NCBI GenBank assembly: GCA_964019335.1
Contig: OZ025656.1
Coordinates: 556,001-620,000, forward strand
Reading direction: 5' to 3'
Origin: Diplonema japonicum
Taxonomy: Eukaryota; Euglenozoa; Diplonemea; Diplonemida; Diplonemidae
Length of the DNA: 64,000 nt
The position numbers and the translations under genes were made by a program. The notes below the pieces were generated by a model. It was not told where the DNA came from and did no database searches. It saw only the letters and a program-made list of their open reading frames with translations. Positions 21,190 to 29,537 of the stretch are shown here, piece after piece. Position 1 is the first letter of the stretch; every line of letters begins with the position of its first letter.

Positions 21190-22543
21190 ATGAACGTGAT
21201 GCGCAGAGCTAGTGTAAGGACGGTGAGGCAGGTGAGGCGTTCCACTGGGCTTGTCGACGGGCCTGACGGTGAGGTGTGGAACATTGACTTCACAGGGCAC
21301 AACAGCCTGACCGACAACATGGCCTTCAAGAAGGCCGCAGAGAAGCCCGAACCCCTGTACCGCGTGCTGGACGCACAGGGCGAATGCGTGGGCGAAGCAC
21401 CAGATCTCACGGAAGAGGAATGCCGCATGATGAACAAAACGATGGTCAGGCAGAGCGTGATGGACGGTATCCTCTACGAGGCACAGAGACAGGGAAGGAT
21501 CTCCTTCTACATGACCAACTACGGTGAGGAGGCAACGCAGATCGGGTCTGTGTCTGCTCTGAAGCCCGACGACATGGTTTATGCACAGTACAGAGAGGCA
21601 GGGGTGCTCCTCTACAGGGGGTACGAGATCAACAAGATGATCGCACAGTGCATGGGAACCGAGGAGGACGACGCCAAAGGCCGTCAAATGCCCATCCACT
21701 ACGGGTCGCCGGAACACCACTACCAAACCATCTCGTCACCGCTTGCCACACAGCTCCCGCAGGCGGCGGGTGCGGGGTACACCATGAAGCTGGACAATGT
21801 TGACAAGGTGTGCATCTGTTACTTCGGGGACGGTGCGGCATCGGAGGGTGACTTCCACCCGGCGCTGAACTTCGCAGCCACCCTTGGCAGCAGGACCATT
21901 TTCTTCTGCAGGAACAACGGGTACGCCATCTCCACCCCCGCTGTGGACCAGTACGCTGGCGACGGTATCTACGCTAGAGGCGTTGGCTACGGCATCAGGA
22001 GCGTAAGGGTGGACGGGAACGACATCTTCGCTGTCCACGCCGCTACCAAGAAAGCCCGTGAGCTCTGCATTGAACACAACGCCCCTGTCCTCATCGAGGC
22101 CATGACCTACCGTGGGGGTATGTGTAAAACAACAAGCAAGGGGAAATAAATTTAAAAAAAAAAAACACAGGGCACCACAGCACCTCCGATGACTCTACTC
22201 GCTACAGGCAGAAGTCAGAGGTGGATAAGTGGATGTCTGGTCCGAACCCTATCAAGAGGTTCACGCGTTACCTTGAAAAGAAGAATTGGTGGAGCAAAGA
22301 GGACGACAAGCAGGTCAGGGAAGAAACCAGGAAGGAGGTTATGGCTGCGCTCCAGAGGCAGGAGAAGATGGGCTTCTGGGACCCTACGGTATGAAGGGAA
22401 AAGGGAGGGGGATTTTTTTAAATTCTTTTTAAAAGGAACTCATCACTGACGTTTTTGCGGAACCTACCCCTGCCCTCATCAAGCAGCGCGACGAGATGCT
22501 GGCCCACATGAGGGCCCACCCCAATGTGTACAAGACTGCGTAA
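21190..22543 (+). CDS. BCKDHA: Branched-chain 2-oxoacid dehydrogenase E1 component, alpha subunit
   Basis: 417 aa after removing introns 22118-22170 (53 nt) and 22389-22435 (47 nt). It is the E1 alpha of the mitochondrial complex that decarboxylates branched-chain 2-oxo acids using thiamine diphosphate. It matches BCKDHA rather than [34 protein letters not shown], the ThDP/Mg motif [18 protein letters not shown] through [25 protein letters not shown] and, across intron 1, [15 protein letters not shown]. That loop carries the Ser residues phosphorylated in animal enzymes. The N-terminus [18 protein letters not shown] fits a mitochondrial presequence. The C-terminus ([14 protein letters not shown]) is also family-typical. 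The partner E1 beta is not in the window. Confidence 0.95.
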
Positions 22544-22744
22544 GTTTCCTTTTTTTTTTCTTTCTTTTTTTTTTCTTTTTTTTTTTTGTCAGTGGGTCAT
22601 ATTTTAGTTTGTTTGTACACAATTTTTTTTTCTCTTGTATGTGGAGGGCAATAGCTGTGTTGGGGGGGGCTTTTTTTTCTGTTTTGTTTTGTTTTTGCCC
22701 CTCTTTCTGGGAGGGGGAAAAAAGCAAAATGATAAGAGAAGGAA

Positions 22745-22777
<33 letters not shown>

Positions 22778-23458
22778 GTTTTTGAAAAACACAGGGAGGG
22801 GAAAAAGAAAAGAAAAAGGAAGAAGGGAAGGGGAAAAAAAAAAAGGGGGACGAAAGGTGGGAAGCTCAATTTTTTCCCCCCTTCCTTTGCTTCTTGTTTT
22901 TTTTTCTCTCTTTTCCGTCCGCTGGTGTTATTACGCACCCAAAAGGTATCAGGTTTATTAGCGAGGGGTTTCTTCTTCTTTTCTTGAGAACAAGGGGGCG
23001 TCTCACAAAGACTTCCTTTAACTCATATACTTTTCTCTTCTCGCAGCGGGATTCTCAGTTTTAAACCAAAAAACTTAAAAGGAAGAGAAAAGAAAACGGG
23101 AAGGGGGTGGAAAAAACAAGAGGATTAAGATAAAAGAAAATTAAAAAAAAAAAGAAAACAAAACGTTTCCTTCCTTTTCCCCCCCTTCCCGAAACGGGAA
23201 AGAAACCAAAGAAAAAAAAATGGAATTTAAAAGAAGAAAGAAGAAGATTGAGGAGAAAACGAAAAGAAAAAGGGGGAACATCCGATGCTTTTTTTTTTTT
23301 TTTTTTTCTCTTTCAAAAAAAAAGAATTCAAAACCCCTTCCCTCCCCCCTACGTGGTTTCTCTATTCTATATTTTTAGTTTGAAATTCTCCGAAAAATGT
23401 TAAAAAGAACACAAAGTGATCCTTTTATTTCACCACAAAAAAAAAAAGAAAAAAAAAA
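22544..23458. other. Intergenic, homopolymer-rich, no gene seen
   Basis: Dense T, A, G and C runs. A short ordinary-complexity patch at about 22915-23065 ends in a TTCTCGCAG that could be a splice acceptor for the next gene, leaving an A-rich leader of about 400 nt. No coding-looking frame was found. Confidence 0.6.
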
Positions 23459-24961
23459 ATGCAAACCATTCGTATCCGTGTTCTGCTGCTAATCTCAACC
23501 TTTTTCAGCAGTGCAGCTGCTCAATGGTCGGACTCGGACCTTAAAAAATGCCTTTGCTGGGACTCAGAAAAAAATAACTGGTGCAAGGGCAGCGACCAGT
23601 GGGACCAGTGTGAAGACTACTGGAACACATATGCCCCCTACGTCATCATCGCCCTGTTCGGGGCTGGAGTGATCCTTGTGGGGATATTTGCTTATTACAT
23701 AACACGGTGCCTTGTGTGCTGCAATAGGTTGTGCTGCAAGGGCGTCGGGAGTGGAATCTCAAAAACCACTCTTTCAACATACAGAGTCCTTCTTGTTCTG
23801 TGCTTCATCACACTGGTGGTCACTGTTGGGGTGTCGAGCCACTACAGAGCTGACGATGTGCACGATGGGCTGCAGTCTGTGAACACCACTGTCACTACAC
23901 AGACAAACGCGCTCCGTGCTGTGACCTCGCTGTACATGAACACAACCTACGACCTCCTGGAGGAGGTAGGCTACCCCAGTGGTTCCGTCCCCTTTAACAT
24001 CACCACTGCCATCACCACCGTGAACCACAACGTGGACCACTGGATGCACAATGTGAACAACAAGCAGCATGATATCATGTCGCACTTGTGGGTTCTCGAC
24101 ATGTTCTTGTGGCCCTCCCTCATCACCACCGCCCTCCTCCTTGTCTTCAACATGCTGAAGATCCACCGTGTCGTACCTGAGATCATGGTCTTCTTCGTCT
24201 TCATCACGGCCCTCGCCGCCTTCTTCCTGCAGTTCACAGTGGGCGCATCCCGGAAGGCATCCATCGACCTGTGCGACGATTACGAGCCTGTTGCCGACCA
24301 GGTCATCAAGATCATCGACAGCAAGATCGGCGGCTGCGGCGAGGAGGGCAGACTTGGAGGCATCATCACCAGCACTGTGTTCATCCAGGACAGCTACATC
24401 ACCGAGTCGTGCAAGGCGGCCAACGTGTCTGTCGGGCTGCTGTGCTCGAAGTACTTCACGTGCGACACATGCGACACGTTGGACGGTGTGGCCAGTGTGC
24501 TTGCGAACGAATCTGTTCTGACGGACGGGGCGAGCCTTGGGTGTGTGGGGTGCAGCATCTCGCAGTGTGCCGAGAAGTGCACCGACAGTGAGGCGAAGAC
24601 CCTCTCCTCTGAGGCTGTTCAGAAGGATTCCAATGTGAGGGGGGGACTGGCAACCCTGAAGAAGGAGGTGTACCCTGTGGCGGACTGCTCGTACTTCAAA
24701 TCTATGTTTATGGCAGGAAGGCCTGCGATCTGTGGGGACTTCAAGCCTTCCACAAAAGATTACTTTGTGACTGTGGGTGTGGCTGGAGTGTTTGCTATGG
24801 TTGTCTTCATCTTTGCGACCCTCGCCAACTACATGTACGTGAAGGAGCAGGAGCTCCATGTCTACGAAGCATGCACGGTGTACCCCACCAACGCGATGCG
24901 AGATGAAGCGACCCCACTCACCCAGAAGGAAACCATGTCCACGTATTCGTATAATCAATAA
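23459..24961 (+). CDS. Five-TM, Cys-rich membrane protein with signal peptide, copy 1
   Basis: 500 aa. Residues 1-21 look like a signal peptide ending SSAAA. A short Cys/Trp-rich lumenal segment follows (CLCWDSEKNNWC), then TM1 (YVIIALFGAGVILVG), a Cys-rich turn and TM2 (CFITLVVTVGVSS). Next is a loop with N-glycosylation sites (NTT, NIT), TM3-TM4 (SLITTALLLVFNML; MVFFVFITALAAFFL), a large Cys-rich loop with paired CxxC-type motifs, TM5 (VGVAGVFAMVVFIFATL) and a cytosolic tail. Five segments with two big extracellular loops recall Tweety and prominin topology, but I see no sequence match that proves it. The ATG follows a long A-run leader. Confidence 0.8.
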   Translation: MQTIRIRVLLLISTFFSSAAAQWSDSDLKKCLCWDSEKNNWCKGSDQWDQCEDYWNTYAPYVIIALFGAGVILVGIFAYYITRCLVCCNRLCCKGVGSGISKTTLSTYRVLLVLCFITLVVTVGVSSHYRADDVHDGLQSVNTTVTTQTNALRAVTSLYMNTTYDLLEEVGYPSGSVPFNITTAITTVNHNVDHWMHNVNNKQHDIMSHLWVLDMFLWPSLITTALLLVFNMLKIHRVVPEIMVFFVFITALAAFFLQFTVGASRKASIDLCDDYEPVADQVIKIIDSKIGGCGEEGRLGGIITSTVFIQDSYITESCKAANVSVGLLCSKYFTCDTCDTLDGVASVLANESVLTDGASLGCVGCSISQCAEKCTDSEAKTLSSEAVQKDSNVRGGLATLKKEVYPVADCSYFKSMFMAGRPAICGDFKPSTKDYFVTVGVAGVFAMVVFIFATLANYMYVKEQELHVYEACTVYPTNAMRDEATPLTQKETMSTYSYNQ

Positions 24962-25352
24962 GAAATAATTACCTTTACTTTATCTCAATCTTTGGCCCAA
25001 TGGCCACCTAGCTTTTAAAACTTTTTTTCCTTCGTTTTTTTTCTTTCTTTTTCTTTTTCTGCTTACTTCTTTGCACAGCGACCTTGGGTGTCTTTTCTTT
25101 TTTGTTTGTGTTTTTTGCAAAGTCAATACCTGCTTCCTTATTTCTTTTCCCTTTCGCCCTTCCATTCACTTTACCGACAGGAAATCGTCACAGCAAGTAC
25201 GTGGCGCGGTGTTATTACTATTGGGGTGGCTCCCTTGCTCTCTGTTATCTTATCCTTCCCTTTTTTCTTTTCTTTTTCATCTGCTTCGCAGAGTGTCAGT
25301 CTTGTTGCTTTTTGTAACGACCCCAGTCTCACAGATAAGAATAATAAGAAAA
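24962..25352. other. Intergenic / leader between the 5-TM genes
   Basis: T/C-rich sequence with several possible acceptors, the last being TCTCACAG at 25334. The frame of the downstream gene stays open for 94 codons upstream of its first ATG, but there is no in-frame ATG and the residues are mostly Phe, Leu and Ser encoded by pyrimidine tract, so I do not call it coding. Confidence 0.6.
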
Positions 25353-26768
25353 ATGACTGCACTCTGGTCCAACTCCGACCTGAAGGAATGCATGTGCTGG
25401 AGCTCATTCTTCAACAACTGGTGTCAAGGCAAGTGGATGAACCAGTGTGACGACTACTGGCTCACCTACTCATCCTACGTCATCATCGCCCTGTTCGGGG
25501 CTGGGCTGATCCTTGTGGGGGCCATTGCCTACTACGTCATGAGGTGCATCGCTTGCTGCTGCACTTGCTGCAAGGGGCTGGCAGAGGGCGTGTCGAATAT
25601 TGTGCTCTTTTCCTACCGAGTGGGGATCCTTCTGTGCTTCATCACACTGGTGGTCACTGTTGGGGTGTCGAGCCACTACAGAGCTGACGATGTGCACGAT
25701 GGGCTGCAGTCTGTGAACACATCGTTCACTACACAGACAAACGCGCTCCGTGCTGTGACCTCCCTGTACATGAACACAACCTACGACCTCCTGGAGGAGG
25801 TAGGCTACCCCAATGGTTCCGTCCCCCCCACCATCACCACTGCCATCACCACCGTGAACCACAACGTGGACCACTGGATGCACAATGTGAACACCGCTCA
25901 GGACGATGTGATGTCGCACCTGTGGCTCCTCGACATGTTCCTGTGGCCCTCCCTCATCACCACCGCCCTCCTCCTTGTCTTCAACATGCTGGGGTTCCAC
26001 CGCATCGTCCCTGAGTTCATGATCTTCTTCGTCTTCGTCACGGCCCTCTCCGCCTTCTTCCTGCAGTTCACGGCTGGCTTCTTCCGGAAGGCCTCCGTCG
26101 ACCTGTGCGATGACTACTTCCCAGTGGTGGGGTCGCTGATGGAGATCATCGACAGCAAGATCGGCGGCTGCAACGAGGAGGGCAGACTTGGAGGCATCAT
26201 CACCAGCACTGTGTTCATCCAGGACAGCTACATCACCGAGTCGTGCAAGGCGGCCAACGTGTCTGTCGGGCTGCTGTGCTCGAAGTACTTCACGTGCAAC
26301 GCATGCGACACGTTGGACGGTGTGGCCAGTGTGCTTGCGAACGGATCTGTTCTGACGGACGGGGCGAGCCTTGGGTGTGTGGGGTGCAGCATCTCGCAGT
26401 GTGCCGAGAAGTGCACCGACAGTGAGGCGAAGACCCTCTCCTCTGAGGCTGTTCAGAAGGATTCCAATGTGAGGGGGGGACTGGCAACCCTGAAGAAGGA
26501 GGTGTACCCTGTGGCGGACTGCTCGTACTTCAGAAGCATGCTTTCAGCTGTGGAGCCCGCGATCTGTGGGGACTTCATGCCTTCTACAGGAGACTACTTT
26601 GTGACTGTGGGTGTGGCTGGGGTTTTTGTGATGTTTGTCTTCGTCCTTGCGACCCTTGGCAACATCATGTTCCTGAAGGAGCAGGAGCAGGTCCAAGTTG
26701 GAACTGTGTGCAACGCACCCATGAAAACCATCTACCCAGTGAAGGCCGCGCACAGCGCGGAGTTCTGA
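25353..26768 (+). CDS. Five-TM, Cys-rich membrane protein, copy 2 (no signal peptide from first ATG)
   Basis: 471 aa from the only in-frame ATG, 19 nt after a TCACAG acceptor at 25334. The order matches copy 1: CMCWSSFFNNWC, TM1 YVIIALFGAGLILVG, TM2 CFITLVVTVGVSS, the glycosylated loop, TM3/TM4, the large Cys loop and TM5 VAGVFVMFVFVLATLG. The loops are nearly identical at DNA level to copy 1, while the N-terminus, the Cys-rich turn after TM1 and the cytosolic tail have diverged. It lacks the signal peptide seen in copy 1. Either TM1 acts as signal anchor, a non-AUG start is used, or a 5' exon is missed. Function is unknown. Confidence 0.8.
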   Translation: MTALWSNSDLKECMCWSSFFNNWCQGKWMNQCDDYWLTYSSYVIIALFGAGLILVGAIAYYVMRCIACCCTCCKGLAEGVSNIVLFSYRVGILLCFITLVVTVGVSSHYRADDVHDGLQSVNTSFTTQTNALRAVTSLYMNTTYDLLEEVGYPNGSVPPTITTAITTVNHNVDHWMHNVNTAQDDVMSHLWLLDMFLWPSLITTALLLVFNMLGFHRIVPEFMIFFVFVTALSAFFLQFTAGFFRKASVDLCDDYFPVVGSLMEIIDSKIGGCNEEGRLGGIITSTVFIQDSYITESCKAANVSVGLLCSKYFTCNACDTLDGVASVLANGSVLTDGASLGCVGCSISQCAEKCTDSEAKTLSSEAVQKDSNVRGGLATLKKEVYPVADCSYFRSMLSAVEPAICGDFMPSTGDYFVTVGVAGVFVMFVFVLATLGNIMFLKEQEQVQVGTVCNAPMKTIYPVKAAHSAEF

Positions 26769-27534
26769 CAATCATCTCCCGTTTACAATTAATCACATCC
26801 ACACTGGAGATTCCTTTGTTTTTTATTTTTTATATTTTTTTTGTATGCTTCTCAACGCAGTGCTTTCTGTGTTGTAAAAGCACTTTTCGAGGGAAACATT
26901 CTCTGTCCTCTAGGCAGATGAGATAAATACGTTACGGCTGATGTAGGGTGCTTGGCTTCTTGTCGGGCATCGCGAGTCAGAATATTCAATGTTTCTCAAC
27001 CTCAATTCTCCATATGTCCTGCCTTGTTCACTTATCCTGTTACTAGGTGGGTCATTACTAGCATCTTCTCCCTCATCATAATGCATCCCCCTGTCTATTC
27101 ACGGGGGATTGCCGTTTGTTTTAATTCCCAGTAGTACCGCGTGGTGCTGCCCTCTTACTCCTTCATGCTTAGCATGTTATTCGTTACTCCCTTTTTTTTA
27201 AATTCAAAATGCAATTACTTCAATTGAGGTCTGGTGTTGTTTTCAAAGATTCGCTCAGCGAAAACCCAAAGATCAGTTTACTAACTACTTTGTTTTTTTT
27301 TCTTACGCTTCTGATCGTAAAGTGACTCCGCCTGAGTCAAAGAAGCGTTATTTCTTTTTTTTTTTTTTTTTGCTCTCTCAAAAGGCGCAAAACCACCAAC
27401 GATATCACCAAGTAATGTGATGTGGTGGTCAGATAAACCAGTGTTCAGCAAGCCCCGAAAGGTTGCTCCTGCTAACACTGAACAATGAATTTTATATTAT
27501 TTTTCAGTCTGCAAACTATAATCGCCTCCTTAGG
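26769..27534. other. Intergenic with several strong hairpins
   Basis: Unlike other gaps, this 766-nt stretch is mostly ordinary sequence. It holds a CATGCTTAGCATG palindrome near 27163-27175, a hairpin at 27305-27348, one at 27392-27429 and one at 27439-27480 (described separately), then the TTATTTTTCAG acceptor at 27507 for the next gene. No protein-coding frame looks real. Confidence 0.6.
27305..27484 (+). ncRNA. Candidate structured RNA region (H/ACA-like hairpins?)
   Basis: Three hairpins can be drawn by eye. In the first, ACGCTTCT (27305-27312) pairs with AGAAGCGT (27341-27348), with inner stem TGACTC/GAGTCA and a 10-nt left bulge. In the second, ACCACC (27392-27397) pairs with GGTGGT (27424-27429), with inner ATCAC/GTGAT. 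In the third, CAGTGTT (27439-27445) pairs with AACACTG (27474-27480), with inner AGCAA/TTGCT. AGATAA follows the second hairpin and AACA the third. That spacing resembles the H and ACA boxes, or the AGA box of euglenozoan single-hairpin guides. No guide target was checked. It could also be fortuitous UTR structure. Confidence 0.3.
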
Positions 27535-29454
27535 ATGATGTTGTGGGAAAAGCCCCATCCATGGGCGAAAGGGGGGAAGGGGTTGGGGGTGTTGGGTCCA
27601 AGGCCTGTGGGACGTGGCACAAAGGGCATGCTTGCACCACCGCACATCCTGCCGCACGGCGGGGACTGCGAGGCTGAGCAGGTGGTGAGCATCGAAAACG
27701 ATGCGACCTGCCCAGGGGCCGTCATCTTCTACACTGTTGATGGTTCAGAACCCACTGTGCACTCTATGCAATACAAAGGCCCCTTCAAGATCAAGCTCCC
27801 TGTGGTACCGCAGGTAGCGGTGCGTGCCATTGCCGCCGCCGCCATTGACCATGTCACGCAACCCGCAACTGAAGTCTTCCGCCTCCACTCTGGCCTCACA
27901 CCTGCCCCTGAATGGGGCACAACACCCGAAGGCCTTCTCCACCTCTCGCACTACCCCGGCGCCACTGTCTACTACACTACTGTCCGTGACGGCGACCCCC
28001 TCCAAGGCGGGTACCTATACACCGGACCCTTTTCTCTGCGAGCTGACAGGGACAGAAGGTTCTACCTCACTGCCGTTGCCGTTGTTCCTGGATGCGAGCC
28101 CAGCGACAAGGCGCTGCATGAAGTTGACGTGACCGGCGACAACGCCCCGCTTCCGCCCATAGACCCCTTCGACGACGGGAAGGACACGCTGCCGCAAGAC
28201 ACACAGACACGTCCACCTGATGTCAACACTGCTGGAACCAGCATGACTCCGAAGCGGAGGTCAACGTTGGGACGTTACCCCTACCCGCCGCTGGGGCTGG
28301 ATGTGGAGCACAATGTGAACCCCCATTCTATGACAGTAAGGCCTATGCACGACCTGCCAGCAGGGGAGGATGGGAAGCCACTATCGCCATCGAGTTTCGG
28401 GCTCAAAGTCTACTACTGTGTGGATGGCGGGGGTTTCGTGCAACTACCTGAATCCGACCAGTTGGTCATCCCGCTCACAGACACCAGTCACATCTACGGT
28501 TTTGTGACGTCTTCGGGTTCGCTGCCAGACTTGACACCAGCTGTGTCGAGCCCTGTTGTTTACCTGTACGTCCCCAAAAGGCCACGGTGGGAGTCCAAAG
28601 CAGACATGAAGTACATCCTCGATCAGGCGATCAAATGGCTATGGGAGGTATTTAACAAGACGAAAACAGTCCATGTGCAGTGGAAGACGACTGGCCACTC
28701 CGAAGAGGCACCCACGCTCTTGTTCTGTCTGGATAAGATGGAGAGCGCTATAGTGCTGATCCTGCATCATCTGTCGTCAGCGAAGTTGGTGTACCCGGGG
28801 ATAAAGATCGAGACGGAGGGCAAGGTGCTGAATGACGGGCACTTCAGAGAGGCGAACGATGCAGTGTCAGGATTGTACCACCAGTTGTTGGATTTGAATA
28901 ATGTGCCTAGCCAAGAACAGCTGTTGGAGGTGCTGCTGGAAGCTTTGAAAGATGCTGTTTACAAAGTGAAGCTGATAGTAGCCTTGTTGCCTGATGTACC
29001 TGAGACGAAAAAACTAGAAGCACCAAAATGGCTGGAAGATGCGAGGGTACGGATAGGCAGCATGGGGTGGGATGTAGTGGAAGAGGTGCTGCAAGGCGGG
29101 CGGGAAACGGCAGGGATATGTAAGAAGCGAGAGAGAGACGACTTGTTCCCAGAACACGGCGATGCGATGCATAAGTTGATTGAGGAGCTTTGCAAGAGGC
29201 TTGCAGATGCTGAAGAAGCGAAGAAGAAGCTCGGTGCCGATCTGCAGCAAGCACTGACAGACGCCGATGTGCTTCGCAATGATATCGATACCCGCATTGC
29301 ATGGATGCAGGCCGCCCGCATTCGTGAGGCCCGCCTTGAAGCTCGTGTAGAGGAGCTACGCCGCTTCCCCCATATCCCCCCCGCCAGCCCTCGGAACGAG
29401 CCTGCCCCCACCGCCATTGACTCACACCTCGCTTTCCTTATCAACCCAGACTAG
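27535..29454 (+). CDS. Protein with CHB_HEX_C-like beta-sandwich repeats and coiled-coil tail
   Basis: 639 aa from MMLWEKPHPW at 27535, after a TTTTTCAG acceptor at 27507; the frame is open further upstream but without an ATG. Residues about 45-125 show the chitobiase/hexosaminidase C-terminal-type pattern (FYTVDGSEPT, then YKGPFKIKL). A second copy follows at about 130-205 (VYYTTVRDGDP, YTGPFSLRADRDR), and a weaker third lies near residue 300 (KVYYCVDGGGF). The C-terminal 200 residues are helical and coiled-coil. These small sandwich domains often occur in large flagellar or surface proteins without enzyme activity. No catalytic domain is present; the role is unknown. Confidence 0.75.
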   Translation: MMLWEKPHPWAKGGKGLGVLGPRPVGRGTKGMLAPPHILPHGGDCEAEQVVSIENDATCPGAVIFYTVDGSEPTVHSMQYKGPFKIKLPVVPQVAVRAIAAAAIDHVTQPATEVFRLHSGLTPAPEWGTTPEGLLHLSHYPGATVYYTTVRDGDPLQGGYLYTGPFSLRADRDRRFYLTAVAVVPGCEPSDKALHEVDVTGDNAPLPPIDPFDDGKDTLPQDTQTRPPDVNTAGTSMTPKRRSTLGRYPYPPLGLDVEHNVNPHSMTVRPMHDLPAGEDGKPLSPSSFGLKVYYCVDGGGFVQLPESDQLVIPLTDTSHIYGFVTSSGSLPDLTPAVSSPVVYLYVPKRPRWESKADMKYILDQAIKWLWEVFNKTKTVHVQWKTTGHSEEAPTLLFCLDKMESAIVLILHHLSSAKLVYPGIKIETEGKVLNDGHFREANDAVSGLYHQLLDLNNVPSQEQLLEVLLEALKDAVYKVKLIVALLPDVPETKKLEAPKWLEDARVRIGSMGWDVVEEVLQGGRETAGICKKRERDDLFPEHGDAMHKLIEELCKRLADAEEAKKKLGADLQQALTDADVLRNDIDTRIAWMQAARIREARLEARVEELRRFPHIPPASPRNEPAPTAIDSHLAFLINPD

Positions 29455-29537
29455 ATAGACGTGTATAACAGTTTAGATGTTTTTTTCTCGTTGTTTTTCT
29501 GACTGTTCGTTAAAAAACGCAGAATAATATCAATAAA

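Noticed and set aside
21190-22543. Pyruvate dehydrogenase E1 alpha
   Set aside because: The general E1 alpha motifs fit both, but [21 protein letters not shown] and [12 protein letters not shown] are branched-chain-type features.
23774-24958. 394-aa open frame on the minus strand
   Set aside because: Antisense shadow of the first 5-TM gene; no domain, and the paralogue shows a similar but shorter shadow at the matching place.
25071-25352. In-frame 94-codon extension of the second 5-TM gene
   Set aside because: No ATG, and most of it is pyrimidine tract with AG acceptors, the last only 19 nt before the real ATG.
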